DNA of 64,000 nt from Amorphophallus konjac (lineage: Eukaryota; Streptophyta; Magnoliopsida; Alismatales; Araceae), in the NCBI GenBank assembly GCA_022559845.1, contig CM040128.1, forward strand, positions 177,374,413-177,438,412, read 5' to 3'. Within the stretch, counting starts at the first letter, position 1; each line of letters starts with the position of its first letter. This document shows, piece by piece, positions 1 to 10,843 of this stretch. The position numbers and the translations under genes are program-made. The notes below the pieces were generated by a model that searched no databases, was not told the origin of the DNA, and saw nothing but the letters and a program-made list of their open reading frames with translations.

Positions 1-110
1 CAAAAAGGTTTCAAGGCCTTTAATGAATGAAACCAGATGAGCATACATTACCTTGTTCATTTGTATATGTTTTGTTGGGCTAACAACTCTATTTTGCAGG
101 AATTCCAGAT

Positions 111-284
111 TTCGGTCGACCTATGGGACCATTTCGGTCGACCTAATTTTCCAGCAACCAAGGGACTGAACTCTGACAGAGTTCGGTCGACCTAAATGGG
201 CAGTTCGGTCGACCTAACTTTTCAGAATCGAAAACTTTGAAAATTTTCAGAGTTCGGTCGACCGACCGAAAATTTCGGTCGACC
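111..284. repeat. Six TTCGGTCGACC copies in alternating spacing (H LTR U3)
   Basis: TTCGGTCGACC occurs at 111, 133, 182, 204, 253 and 274. The start-to-start spacing is 22, 49, 22, 49 and 21 bp, so the true repeat is a dimer of period about 71 bp. The core CGGTCGACCG is self-complementary, and the last two copies are extended into fuller palindromes. The array lies about 145-320 bp upstream of the TATA box. Palindromic motifs upstream of TATA are a known trait of Sirevirus LTRs. A binding role is inferred. Confidence 0.85.
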
Positions 285-427
285 GAACCCTTCGAGACAG
301 CCATTGTTGACTTCTTTTCATGAATGTGTTCAAAGCCCCTATCTTGGACTTTTTGATCTTAAAGTCTCCCAACTTGCCTAAAATCGTGGATCTGGTTCTT
401 GGCTTGTCCCTTGACCATCCTAGGTCT

Positions 428-434
428 TATAAAA
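428..434 (+). promoter_or_regulatory. TATA box of H LTR
   Basis: TATAAAA in the H LTR, about 1.2 kb upstream of the primer-binding site and downstream of the palindrome array, as expected for a U3/R boundary. Confidence 0.6.
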
Positions 435-734
435 AGAACTCTTGGGCCAAGAAACCCTAATGGCTCAATGGGATTAAAGGTAGGCTATCAAGGGAGAAAG
501 AGGGATGTAGGAAGAACTCCGTGAACAGTGATCCGTCTAGAAATTCTTCATCCAAGATCAAGCTTTTCAAGATCAAGCTGACGCAAATCAAGTGGAAATC
601 AAGTGGAGATTCAGACTTCATTCAAGATCTGCATTATATACTAAGGGGGAGCCTAAATCAGAAGTCTTTCTTTTGTGTTTCATTCTCTTAAGTGTCTTGT
701 GCTTCAAAGTTGTGTTCCTTATAATCCGTAAACA

Positions 735-1018
735 TCCGTGTGTGTGTGGATCGGTTCAGATCCATGATTGTGCGTGGATCTCTTCAGATCTGCGTGTGTG
801 TGTGGATCGATTCAGATCCATAGTTATGTGTGTTGTCTCGTTCAGATCCGTGATTGTACGTGGATCTCTTCATATCTGTGTATGTGTTGTGGACCTATCC
901 AGATCCAGGTGTTTGTGTGTTTAGAGTAGTGCATCTATTGTAGTGTGTGTGTGTTGATCCAGTTGTCAGATCATGTTGGAAACTCTATTTCCGTGTGTGT
1001 GTGTGTGTGTGTGTGTGT
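735..1018 (+). repeat. Degenerate GATC/GTGT tandem repeat and (GT)n in H LTR
   Basis: Between 735 and 960 a degenerate unit of the form GTGTGTGTGGATC...TTCAGATC recurs about four times. A simple (GT)n run occupies 993-1018. The open frames predicted across this stretch come from the repeat and show no protein-family features. Confidence 0.7.
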
Positions 1019-1603
1019 TGGGGTTTGTTCCCCGTGTGTGTGTACAGGCGTCGACCTATGTGTTATTGGAGTTTTAACTCTGTGTTCGGGATTTATCCAT
1101 GTGTTGGTTTTCCAACAGTGAAGCCTCACCGGGTTTTGGTGAGGGGTGGACGTAGGTTGCCGTCGTTGCATCCGAACCACCTTAAAATTCCTTGTGTCTT
1201 GTGGTTTGAGCTGTGTGGTTTGATTCAAGTCTTTTACGTCCCTTCTGTGTGATTGTTCATGCATATTGTTCTTCCGCATTTGTCTCTTCAGATCTAGCAT
1301 AAATCGATCTTTTCTATAAGTAGATCTTTGGTATATCGAAAGGTTTTTTTGAATTGATAAGGCCAGTCCTGTCAAGACAGTAGCACCTTGTGTGAGTAGA
1401 ATCCTTGGATTCATACCTCCATCTAGTACTGAAGAACTATCGTGGCGAGAGATTTTGATAGATCAAATTTGTAATTATACAGATCTGGATTTCTAATTGC
1501 TACCTTATCACATCTATTTTAAATCGGGTAAAAGTTTTCTTAAAATATTGAATCACCCAATTCACCCCCCCCTCTTGGGTGTCATTGATCGCGGGACTTT
1601 AAT

Positions 1604-1615
1604 TGGTATCAGAGC
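1604..1615 (+). other. H primer-binding site (initiator tRNA-Met)
   Basis: TGGTATCAGAGC is complementary to the 3' end of plant initiator tRNA-Met and is the standard minus-strand primer site of copia elements. It marks the end of the H LTR and the start of its internal region. Confidence 0.85.
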
Positions 1616-1686
1616 TAAGGCTCTATTTTTCATAGATCTAACGATCTAGAGCAAGATGCAGATCAATGACTACCAAAGTGTTTTCT

Positions 1687-1779
1687 ATGGATTCACCACC
1701 TATGTTTGATGGTTCTAACTTCGATTTGTGGTTAGGAAGAATGTGCAGCCTTGTAAACTCATATGACCCTGGTGGACTG
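1687..1779 (+). pseudogene. H gag, N-terminal fragment
   Basis: The ATG at 1687 opens a frame beginning MDSPPMFDGSNFDLW. This matches the usual start of copia Gag (a P-P-x-F-x-G-S-N/D-F-x-x-W pattern), and element E has the equivalent MALPPVFSGSDFSQW. Recognisable Gag stops near 1779, where an AT-rich stretch begins, so only about 30 residues remain. The break is probably an insertion or deletion. The other side of the break is not in this window. Confidence 0.7.
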
Positions 1780-2473
1780 ATTTTTTTTATCTTTATTTAT
1801 TTATATATATTTATTTGGTTATATGCTTGTTTATTTGGTTATTAATTAGGCATTTTATTTTAGTGTAGGGCGTGCCAGTCACTGAGTGACAAGTTTATTA
1901 TGCGCACCATCCGACTAACCAGACGATTATAGGTGATCGTGTCGGGACCCAAAACCCGTCGTACCATAAAGGCTACGACGTTAATTACGCCCCTCCGAAA
2001 GAGGGACAACCCTTGATTAAACACCAAAATAAAGACCATGGGGCCCATATAATTAAGGATGCAATTAAATGCAAGCACACAATATGGTGGTACTTTTTTA
2101 TTAAATCGACTCCCGGTACAAGGTGGAGAACTTAGGTCTGAGGACCATCATCACGCATAGTAATAGCATTCGGTCGCGTGTAACCCGACTTTTTGCTAAT
2201 CACCATTTAATATACCAGAGAATCGGATCATGCAGGCATGCAGAATAGTAGCATTTAGTATTATTGCTTATTGTTCATTTGATCATTTATTAGTGATTTC
2301 AAGAGAGATCTTTCGACAATGCCTCCCCCTGTTCCGGGAGATATCGGGGCCTTTTTACTTTGAGGCTGCGCATGGTATTACGGTGCGTACATATGGGCCC
2401 ATAAGGTGGGCCGAGTATGACCGTATTCGGGCAGACTCGTATATCATTGGGACAATGTATGCCGAGGTACGAC
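1780..2473. other. Unassigned stretch between H gag and G LTR
   Basis: An AT-rich segment (1780-1860) is followed by about 600 bases of mixed sequence with only short open frames (at most 87 codons). It lies directly upstream of the LTR start of element G. It could be flanking DNA of G, or the tail of another element that broke H. I see no domain, primer site or terminal repeat in it. Confidence 0.4.
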
Positions 2474-2737
2474 TGTTGATACCCATTTTATGACCAATGA
2501 GTTGGGTCATCTCCTTATCTATTTTTATGATGTCCCGAGTTATTCACCGCTTATTGGGCCATTTTTGGTCATTTTTTGGGCTTAATTTTATCGGTCATTC
2601 TCCTTGGTTGGACTTAGCTCCATTGATTTCTCGTCACTTCACCTTATTGGGCCTAGATAAGGGCTAATGAGGATTATTTTATGGATTAAGTTGTGGATTT
2701 TTTAGCCTTTATCTCTTTTGCCATGTCCTCTCCCCTA

Positions 2738-2904
2738 GCGGTCTATCGTATGACCGCAAGGAGGCCGTTGGCGGTCCATCTCTAGACCGCTAATGGGCAG
2801 AGAGTCCTGCTTGGTCACTTTGATCTTATCTTCTTCTGGACGCATGTGCCTAGCGGTCTATCGCACGACCGTTTCTTGGTGCTAGCGGTCTATCGCAAGA
2901 CCGC
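2738..2904. repeat. Four 20-bp palindromes GCGGTC-N8-GACCGC in G LTR
   Basis: Units lie at 2738-2757, 2771-2790, 2853-2872 (last base T instead of C) and 2885-2904. Each has six-base arms around an eight-base spacer. Starts are 33, 82 and 32 bp apart, so the units form two pairs. The array sits in U3, 210-380 bp upstream of the TATA box. Confidence 0.9.
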
Positions 2905-3117
2905 TAGTGGAACAGAGAGTCATGCTCTGCTGTTCTTCCTCTCCTCAGCCGTGGACGAACTAGTGTCCTTCATCCTTTGATTTCTCTCTCACCCGAGACT
3001 CCCAAAACTTGCTTTTTGTTTCTATGGACTCTTGGGAGTATTATCTTCAAGGATTATCTAATTTCAGGTCTATTTTCGAGTCATTATCCCTCCAACTCGA
3101 ACCTATGGTTTGAAGGC

Positions 3118-3126
3118 CTATAAATA
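3118..3126 (+). promoter_or_regulatory. TATA box of G LTR
   Basis: CTATAAATA followed by GGACCC. This is a good plant TATA context downstream of the palindrome array in the plus orientation of G. Confidence 0.6.
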
Positions 3127-3403
3127 GGACCCTTGAGTTCATGGCTTGAGGAGGAGATTTTTGGAGATTCCGTCGAAGTGTTGCTGCGTTCTAGAGCCAC
3201 TTCCAACCAAGGAGAAGTTGCTTCCACGTCCACCAAGCTTCTAGTTCAGGGAGTACAAAGTTCTTTGGTCTTGTTTGTGTTCTTTGGTCTTTGGTTTTGT
3301 CTATTATTCCCTTACATCCATAGCATCTTCCCTCTTCTTTTCTCCAGGTTCTCTGCATTCAATCATATTTTCAAAACATCCTCCCATCTTTTCACGCCCC
3401 CAC

Positions 3404-3436
3404 AGGGGTTAAAAAACCCAAACCTCCCAGGTATTC
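3404..3436 (+). promoter_or_regulatory. GGGGTTAAAAAACCC hairpin plus donor-like CAG|GTATTC in G LTR
   Basis: A short inverted repeat, AGGGGTT/AAACCC, is followed about ten bases later by CCCAG|GTATTC, which resembles a 5' splice donor. The same arrangement, a hairpin then a donor-like GT, recurs in D's LTR on the minus strand near 57550 and in the sequence at 63785-63815. Function is unknown. A structured leader or a leader intron is possible. Confidence 0.45.
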
Positions 3437-5417
3437 ACCCATCTTTTATGCATATTAGCTTAGTTGAGTTATAGTTACTACACTTGTCCCAAGGGCTAAT
3501 TGGGTCATTTTTCTTGTTGTCTACACTCTCTCGCAGGTGATGATGTGAAATGTGGAGCGTGGCGTCACAAGTCACATAGGCAAACATGTGTGTATGAGTG
3601 ATGGCATAAGACGCCAATCAAATGAACATCATGAACATGTGACTATGAAAACATGGTAGCATGACCATATATGAATGAAAAGGCAATAAAAATTATAAAA
3701 GAATATCGTGATCGCCACCAAGGAATGACAATGCCAAATGAATATGAAAGATTATGTGCATTGTGTATCTTGGAAAAAAGAGACGATCGCGCTCAATATA
3801 AAGGACGTGGGTCTATGTGGATTACCTCTCCTCGCCTTCCAGCCGGCTAGAAGGTAAGGGCCTCACTTTCCATGCTTTATTGCGAAACAAAGATAAAACA
3901 AGAGGTAAAACCCATTAGAAAATGCTACGTGTAGAAATCTGCCCAAGTGCATAAAGTAGCATGAAAGATTGAGGGCAAACTTACCGGGGGAGGATTTTTA
4001 ACCCCTATGGAAGGGTGCAAACAATATGTGTGTATATTGTGATGAGATTAACATGAAGAGATTGATCTAATATGCCATGATGAACATAGATAAACAAGGT
4101 GCAAAAGTGCAAGTCACAAGAAAAACTATGTAAACAGTGCAAATGAGGTGCAAAGACTGATGCAAACAGTAGGGCAAACGATGTCAAAATATGGAGAAAA
4201 TTGAGACGACAGAAGACTTGAGTGTTGTGAAGAAGTAAGAACAAGAATCAATCCAAAAGGAGGTTGGGATAGAAAGTTATGACGTCGAAGATTTGGGGAA
4301 AAAACACGAACGGTGTAGAAAATGCAGAACAGTGCACAAAATGGACTCAAAGAATGATGAATATCTCAGAGAATAAGACACCAAAAAAGAAAAGAGAGGA
4401 TGCTATGGAAAGGTGGGAATATTGTGGTGAAACTAGGGTAGAAAGAAGGGTTTAAAACGGAGAAGAGACCAGTAAAAATTGGGGTGGAAAACACAAGAAA
4501 ATAAAAGGGGTGCAAAGCATGACAGAACAGAGACTATGAAAATAGAATGAAAGTGCAAAACTTATGGAAAAAACTATGTATGAAGATGATGATATAATGA
4601 GCACAAAACCAAGGAAAAGAAAGATTATACTTCCCTAAAGAGCCTAGAGTTGAAAGGATGGATCAAAGGTGCACCATGGCCTCGCTTCGGCGACGCAAAC
4701 ATGCCCCCGTCACAAGAAATCTGGGTTTCAGAAAAGTGCAAAACAGAGTGATGAAACCTCAAAAGTTGGGGCTTGGAAGAGGGGGAAAAGATAGGAGAAA
4801 TACGGGACATATATAATCAAAATGAAGCTAATACTCCCCTCTTCAAGACGGAGTTGAAGGAGGACGAAAAGGATGAAACATGACTCCGCCTCGGCTTGAT
4901 GATAAGGCCCCCGTTGCGGACTTGTAGTAGAAAAATAGCAAACTGTGATGATTTGCCAAAAGGAGGGGTGAAGTTGAGTGGGCAAATGTTGATGAAATTG
5001 AGCAAATAAGGAACCAAAACAAAGCTAATACTTCCCTCTTCAGGCTAGGGTTGAAGGAGGATGAAGACAGTTCGGCATGGCTTCGCCGTCGCCTTAGAAA
5101 CGCGCCCCCGTCGCGAGGTTTGCATAGGGCCCTTTATATAGAAAATTGCCCAAGTCCCCAACTTTCCTTCACGAGTTTAAGAGATAGAGTCCACCAAATC
5201 TCGAGATCTAGGGATCAATCTCAAGATAATAGTGAATATAAAATGTAGGAGAAAATGGGACTCTATTTGGATGAAGGATCTGGAAGATATGGCTTCTAGA
5301 AGGAGGCCCCATCGCCTAAAAAATCGAGTTTGTGTTATAACAGGACACCTAAATCCCCAACTTTCGTCCGTGATTCTGATCAAGATGGCCAATGAAAATT
5401 AGAGTTCTTTAGACCGA

Positions 5418-5657
5418 ATTCAAGATAATACCAAGGAGAAGCCATAGGAAGAAACGGGGACTGATTTGGATAAGAATCCGAAGAGATATAGCCATTCAAA
5501 GAAGGCCACGACGGACACAAAACTGAGAGAGTCCAGCTTCTAAGATAATACCAAGGAGAAGCCATAGGAAGAAACGGGGACTGATTTGGATAAGAATCTG
5601 AAGAGATATAGCCATTTAAAGAAGGCCACAGCAGACACAAAACTAAGAGAGTCCAGC
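5418..5657. repeat. 120-bp tandem duplication inside D 3' LTR
   Basis: GATAATACC and the next about 105 bases occur at 5424 and again at 5544 with a handful of mismatches. The partner LTR (around 59008) has a single copy, so the duplication arose in this LTR after insertion. Confidence 0.9.
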
Positions 5658-5682
5658 AGAAGTTGGACTCTCGGGGGGGCTA

Positions 5683-5734
5683 GCGGTCCCGCGACTGACC
5701 GCTTGGCCCACCAAGCGGTCGGCCGAGCGACCGC
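5683..5734. repeat. Paired GCGGTC-N8-GACCGC palindromes, D 3' LTR
   Basis: Units at 5683-5702 and 5715-5734 lie 32 bp apart. The bases between them add a second hairpin with 10-bp arms (5697-5720). The pair is equivalent to 59150/59182 in the other LTR and to the pairs in G. Confidence 0.9.
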
Positions 5735-5989
5735 TAGGCAACAAAGAATGTTTTTTTTGCAATTTTGGTCCCCCGGATGCTCGTTTGACCTCCGAATCGA
5801 TCCCGAACGGACTCGAAAGTTGGGAAATTGACGATAAAACCTTCCAAGGCTAAATGGGCTTGAAAAATGATGAGAAAAATGGGCTCAAGATTGTCTCAAA
5901 GATGACTCTAAAACAATGGTTAATTTCGGACATCATGGAGATAAATAAGAGAAATAACGCGACTTATGGGCCTAAAACGGCTGTCAACA

Positions 5990-8900
5990 GATGCCCCTGC
6001 TTGATGTCTGCTTTGCAAGGGAACGAGCGAAAGCGACGCGGAGGCGGAATGGAAAGGAGATGGAGCAAAAGCGATAGCGACGTGAAATGGAGATGGAGCG
6101 GAGATGAAGCAGAGAGAATTGATAAGTAGACATCAATGCAAAATACACCCGTCACAACCAACAAGCGACATAAATTTTTCTAAAAATGCCGAACTAACCT
6201 TTCAGAAAGGATGACGCGGATGAGACATGCCTGGAGAACTAAACTAAGGAAAAGGAAACACGACTAGCCTCATTGGTGACATAATCCACGGATAATGAGG
6301 GGGTCGGAAGGAAACACAGCATAAGAGTTAGAAAGGAGAATAAGACTGAGATAAAATCCAGACAAGAATCAAGCCGGTCAATCAGACCAAGCGGGCAGAT
6401 CAGAGAGAACGTTCAAATTCGGAGTGGAATGAGAATCTCTTATCCATGAGAATTGAAGCGCAATTAACCATTACTGAGGAGAAATCTTGAGAGGATCACG
6501 AGACGTGAATGCTCAAAATGACATGATGCATGCTGGGCTAAAATAAAGAAATCATTAAAACGAATGCAAAGAAAGCATAAAATAGAAAGTACTCAAGGAT
6601 AATATTGCTAGTCTGAGCCAAGATGGGGTCAAGAGTCTTCTTGCAACCACGGCGTGCGAGACAGAGTCCATCGTCCCCCACCCGACTCAACCGAGCGGCT
6701 TATCCAACGATTAACCGTATGCTCTTAGATCATCATCATTTTTGTTAAAGGGGAACATCAGATCCTAGAACACACGGCCAACCAACCGGTCCTTTAGAGG
6801 CTATAATAATGTAGATACCATATAGTAATACAATAATGAGTAGGGATAGAGAGCCATACCTGACTTACCTGCCAAGTGAAACGACATTTTTTAGATTTTT
6901 ATATTTTATGCGATTTTTATGAATTTTTCAATAGGACAACCATGGTGAATGAACATGATAAACAAGCATGAACATAACGAAGATAATATAACGATCAACT
7001 AAACGACAGACAACACATCATAACATAACGATCAAATGAATGGAAAATAATGTAACATAACATAACAAGCACATATGCAATGGCATGAACAAACCACGTG
7101 TATGCACGATGAACATGGTGGGACAAGATAACAACGCGGTGGGACAACACACGGTTGGGACAAGAACATGAGGGATGACCACACGGTTGGGACAACACAC
7201 GGGACATAGAGGGACGACTAATAACATATGCAAGACAACTAACAACACGTAGTAAGGATAAAACAACATTCGTGGGATGACACGGAGGGACATAAACACG
7301 TGACAAGGACATGGCGGGACAAAAGACATGACAAATACGCCCTTCAATCAAAACCCAAGATCAGATTAAGCAGAACCGTCAAGTTCATAATCGTGAGGCA
7401 AAGCCCTCTCATAAAGATATGATCAGATAAAGTGAAAGTTGAGAAGGACACAAGCTTCAGAATAGATCGAGAGATATGATTGAAGAAGGAGAGAACATAT
7501 CCGAAAGATGTGAACAGGAACCAGATAGAACAAAAGATAGAGCAAGGAAACTCGAACATATGCAACCTGCACACTTAACAAACAGATTACTTATCTGTCC
7601 TTAAAATAAATGCAAATGCATGAAAAAGAAAACAAAAGACACATTTTTTGGATTTTTGTAATTTTTTGATTTTTTTGATTTTCAACAATATTTGATTTTT
7701 CTGGCTTTTTGACAATATCTGATTTTTTAAGGTTTTTGACATATTTGATTTTTTTGGAATTTTTGAAAATATCTCATTTTTTTGGAATTTTTGAAAATGT
7801 CTCATTTTTTGGAAATTCTTGAAATAGCAATACGCAACACCCAAGACGGGCTCGAACTACTGGCTAGGGATCGTCGTTCCTACCCCTTTCATTAAAAATT
7901 TCTCTTAAACATGGCATGCATACGAGGGTGACTTACCACAACCAACCGCCTCTAAAGAACGGTGCCACTACTAAGGCCATACCCAGGATACAACCCAGCC
8001 TAAGAGGGAGAAGCATAAGAAAATTTGAAGACAAGCTTTATGCAAGATGGGAGACATCAGGACTTGAATTCCTTCCAGGGCACTACCCCTCAAAGATATA
8101 GTCTGTTGCACCGGGGCTTTGTGTCTTTGATTTTGTGACCCATATTTACTAGGCATGCATGCGACTGGGCTAAAGACGTCCCGTGGGGAACTGTACTGCC
8201 ACTCTTGCCATGCCTTTGATTCATAATTTTGCATTGAATTATTTTTTCATTTTGGTAGCCCTTATTGGCTAGATATAACATGAACGCTCATATTCGAGGG
8301 TCAAGACTACCCCTATTTGAGACCTCTCTCATATTAGGGAGCGCCTAGTTTGGTCATCTCATCCGTCAATCTCTTGCCCCTACATTTGGCCGAGTAGAGA
8401 AAAGAAAAGACTTTCGTGCATACCCATGGTATGGCCAAAGTAGCAACGGTGTGCCTAAGAGAAATCGGCTATGGCTTACCGTGTAGTGCGTGAAAACCCA
8501 TGCTTAATGGTCACCCTCAACGATCGGGGAAAGAAACTAGACTCCCTGTACGGAGCTATCACCAGCCTAAGGATACTATAGAAGCGAACTCTTTTTGACT
8601 AAGCTTAACTAAGCAAATTTCTAAAAGCCACTTAACCATGTTGAGGAATAGCATTATTATAATCGTGTGCAGGAGTAAGAGAGATAATAGTGATGATAAC
8701 ATTTTCTTGCAAAAAATAACGATACCTTGCAGATTCATAGTGTGGTAACAGCATCTTGACGCGATCTTGACCATCGAGCTTCATACAACACGAGCTTTGT
8801 ATTCCTTTCTTGACAGGACAAAAGGGAGAGGATAGCAAAGGATCAAAGATTCCTCTACACGAAGGAGCGGCAGACATCACACTGGATGAAGAATGATAAA

Positions 8901-9019
8901 AGGAAGAGAGACAAGGTCTAGAACTCCCTCGTTAAGGTGCAGAGACCCTGATAACAAGGAACTAGAAACATAAGAAATAGAGATTAACGGGGATCAAGGG
9001 TAATGACCCTTGATCCCAG
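5990..9019 (-). other. D 3' non-coding region
   Basis: About 3 kb lies between the end of D's long frame and its 3' LTR. No frame longer than about 120 codons occurs and none shows retroelement motifs. Next to the LTR the minus strand reads AGCAGGGGCATC, the likely polypurine tract. The stretch 7637-7815 is a degenerate repeat of GATTTTT/TTTTTGGAATTTTTG, very AT-rich. Long pol-less tails of this kind are seen in large non-autonomous LTR elements. Confidence 0.6.
7637..7815. repeat. AT-rich degenerate repeat (TTTTTGGATTTTTG type)
   Basis: A run of about ten diverged units built from GATTTTT and TTTTTGGAATTTTTG lies in D's 3' non-coding part. The 85-codon frame predicted across it is rich in Lys/Ser/Phe purely because of this repeat. 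Confidence 0.75.
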
Positions 9020-9242
9020 TTAAGAAAAAGGGTAATGACCCCGAAAGGGTGAGGAGGAATGAGTAGAAAGATGAGAAGAAGAATCATCCGACATGGTCCA
9101 AGAAGGGGAATGGGTATCATCCAACAGGGTCAGAGAAGGAGAATGATAGACACCCAACAGGGTCGGGGAAAGAGAATCATAGACACCCGACAAGGTCGGG
9201 GAAGGAGAACGAGAATCACCCGACAGGGTCGGGGAAGGATGT
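9020..9242 (-). pseudogene. D long frame, C-terminal piece with 11-residue repeats
   Basis: This is the last piece of D's gag-derived frame, reading toward lower coordinates and ending at a stop at 9020. It encodes about five copies of an 11-residue unit of the type SPSPTLSGVYD, followed by a Ser-rich tail (SSSHLSTHSSSP). When E (9243-24167) and one 5-bp target copy are removed, the frame joins in phase with the frame upstream of 24168. That frame already contains related SPPVSLDSY sequence, so E landed inside this repeat. The repeat resembles no known catalytic domain. It may be a disordered or phosphorylated tail, which is inference. Confidence 0.6.
9080..9240. repeat. 33-bp coding minisatellite of D
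   Basis: On the plus strand, units of about 33-36 bp built around CCGACAGGGTCGGGGAAGGA recur about 4.5 times. On the minus strand each encodes the 11-residue SP-TLSG repeat. Element E is inserted at its right edge. Confidence 0.85.
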
Positions 9243-9606
9243 TGTGCCCCTGTGGTTTTGATGATGGTTTTAATGGTGGGTTTGATGATTGGTCTTTGAG
9301 GTGAGTTATTCAATGTGAGTCATCTTTATAAGTTCTGATATGGCATTGCATATTTGATTATGTTCAGTCATGTTACTGTTGCTCCTTAGACTGAAGTTTG
9401 ATACTGCAGCGTCGACCCATCGAACTGTAGCGTCGACGCTGCCAAGGCACTTCAGAGGTAGCAGTAAGAAATATTTGTACTGCTACGTCCACGCTGCATG
9501 GGCAATGCGTTGACGCTTGGTGCCTCTTTAACCTCATTTATTCTTTGGTCTGGTCTGTGGTGCGTCGACCCCTTGTGCTGATGGGTCGACCCCTCAGTTC
9601 ATTCAT

Positions 9607-10680
9607 CAGATTTATACAAGTCCATACATTGGTCTTCAGGCGTTCCAAGTATGCACATTATTTCAGGTTCTCCAAGTCCATACAATGAAGTCTGAACATC
9701 GTCCATCTTTGTTAGCGTCTCAGGCATTGGGCTAAGTCTGTACATCATTAAATGTCTAGGTCTTCAGCTAAAGTCTGTACATCGGACTTTCACTTAAAGT
9801 CTGTACATCGTTGCTTTGTCAAAGTCTGTACATCGCAGCTGTGGTGAAGTCTGTACAGCCATTCTCTTATCAAAGTCCATACATCCTTCTGTTGGAATTC
9901 CAAGTCCATACATCGGACTGTTTGAGCAAGTCTGTACAGCGTTTCATTCACATTGGAAGTCTACACATTGGGGGCTTTCCCTACGCTTTGGCCAAGTCTA
10001 TACATTGGCGTACTGTTCATGCTTCAGTCATTAAACTCTATACAGACTTTAGCGTCTCATTCTGCGTCTTACATCAAAGTCTGTACATCACCTTCAATCT
10101 TCAAGTCTATACATCGTGGGCTTCATTCCTTCTAGTCTGTACATCCTTCAAGGGCCAAGTGTATACATCGCTCACAGGTCACACGTTCAAGTCTGAAGTC
10201 TATACAGCCTTGGTTTCTGCATTGAAGTCTATACACTGGTTGAGCTTCGTGAAGTCTATACAGTGGCTGAGCATTGTGAAGTCTACACATTGGTAAGGCT
10301 AGTTCATGCATTGTTCATCATCTGTCTTGTTCACTGCGTCGACGCTGACACTGGATGCATTGACGCATTGGCCAGTTGCCAAGGGAGTGAGCATCTCGCT
10401 TGAGGAGCTGAGGCGACGCTGCACGATGGAAGCATTGACGCCTTGGGCTGATGTCCAAAGGTCTTTTGATCAACATCAAGTCTATACAGCATGAAGTCTG
10501 TACATTGATTTTTGTCTTGAACAGAAGGCCTAAGTCTACACACTCTCCTGTTATGATAATGCATTCTTCAGCAAGTATATACACTGAGCACGCATGAAGA
10601 CTTCTAAGTCTATACACTCCCTCACTCTGTACACACTTGCTATATTGATTTCTATAAGTCTATACATTGCTCAACTATGC
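9607..10680 (+). repeat. About 28-30 degenerate AAGTCTRTACAYYG motifs in E U3
   Basis: The motif AAGTCTGTACATCG and variants (CTATACA, CCATACA, CTACACA) recur about 28-30 times in 1.07 kb, mostly 15-50 bp apart, all in the same orientation. The core contains the palindrome TGTACA or its variants. CGTCGAC palindromes flank the array and also interrupt it at 10338-10450. The array ends about 160 bp before the TATA box. It is not CRISPR: the units are short, degenerate and irregularly spaced. Confidence 0.85.
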
Positions 10681-10837
10681 ACAGCCTGTGTTAATTTTGT
10701 TCATTGACTGAACACTTCTTTAATCATGCAGGTGTCTGGCACGTGATCCAAGGAGCTTAAATGCTGACACGTGGCCAAATATCTGGGCGGGAAATGTGGA
10801 GGACACACGCGCCCAGTGCTGCCTCTGCTCGAGCTGC

Positions 10838-10843
10838 TATAAA
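10838..10843 (+). promoter_or_regulatory. TATA box of E 5' LTR
   Basis: CTATAAAGG lies after GAGCTG, downstream of the motif array and upstream of a long purine-rich (GAAGAGAAGAG) leader typical of plant LTR transcripts. Confidence 0.65.

Larger units (their letters stand above)
1..1601 (+). repeat. Element H: copia (Sirevirus-like) LTR, 5' end cut by window
   Basis: This is the 3' part of an LTR. It carries a palindrome array (111-284), a TATA box (428-434), a GT-rich stretch and a pyrimidine-rich C-run near its end, directly followed by a primer-binding site for initiator tRNA-Met. A gag start follows in the same orientation, which fixes the strand. The normal terminal CA is not visible next to the primer site (the sequence reads CTTTAA), so the exact edge is uncertain by a few bases. 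The Sirevirus assignment rests on the long LTR with palindromic repeats upstream of TATA and on the gag start resembling that of element E. Confidence 0.75.
2474..3537 (+). repeat. Element G: 5' LTR, left part, interrupted by element D
   Basis: A plus-strand LTR starts TGTTGATACCC and runs to 3537, where element D is inserted. The LTR resumes at 59448 and ends TATCAACA at 60028, about 1645 bp in total. Its first about 100 bases resemble the first bases of D's LTR read on the minus strand (TGTTGACA...), so G and D are related Tat-like gypsy elements in opposite orientation. The TATA box at 3118, the palindromic units and the hairpin near 3404 all support plus orientation. The bases before the break, GCAGG, match the GTAGG after D apart from one base. 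Confidence 0.7.
3538..5989 (-). repeat. D 3' LTR (2452 bp)
   Basis: This is a direct repeat of 57105-59442 over its whole length. On the minus strand it starts TGTTGACAGCC and ends CACATCATCA. It is longer than its partner mainly because of a 120-bp tandem duplication at 5418-5657. It shows many substitutions against its partner, so D is far older than C. It holds two 20-bp palindromic units (5683 and 5715) and a TATA-like TATATA near 5135-5140. Confidence 0.9.

Noticed and set aside
971..1414. 147-codon minus-strand frame
   Set aside because: It covers the (GT)n and repeat-rich LTR of H, is antisense to the element, and encodes His/Thr repeats.
1604..1615. Possible tRNA gene fragments at TGGTATCAGAGC sites (here and in A, B, C, E, F)
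   Set aside because: Only the 12-base complement of a tRNA 3' end is present beside an LTR. These are primer-binding sites.
3538..5989. LTR pair 3538-5989/57105-59442 read as a plus-strand element
   Set aside because: The primer site next to 57104 and the gag frames are on the minus strand, and the TATA and palindromes are placed correctly only in that orientation.
9607..10680. CRISPR-like regularly repeated motifs
   Set aside because: Units are 14 bp, degenerate and irregularly spaced, and they lie in the U3 of a plant LTR. CRISPR repeats are longer and near-identical with uniform spacers.
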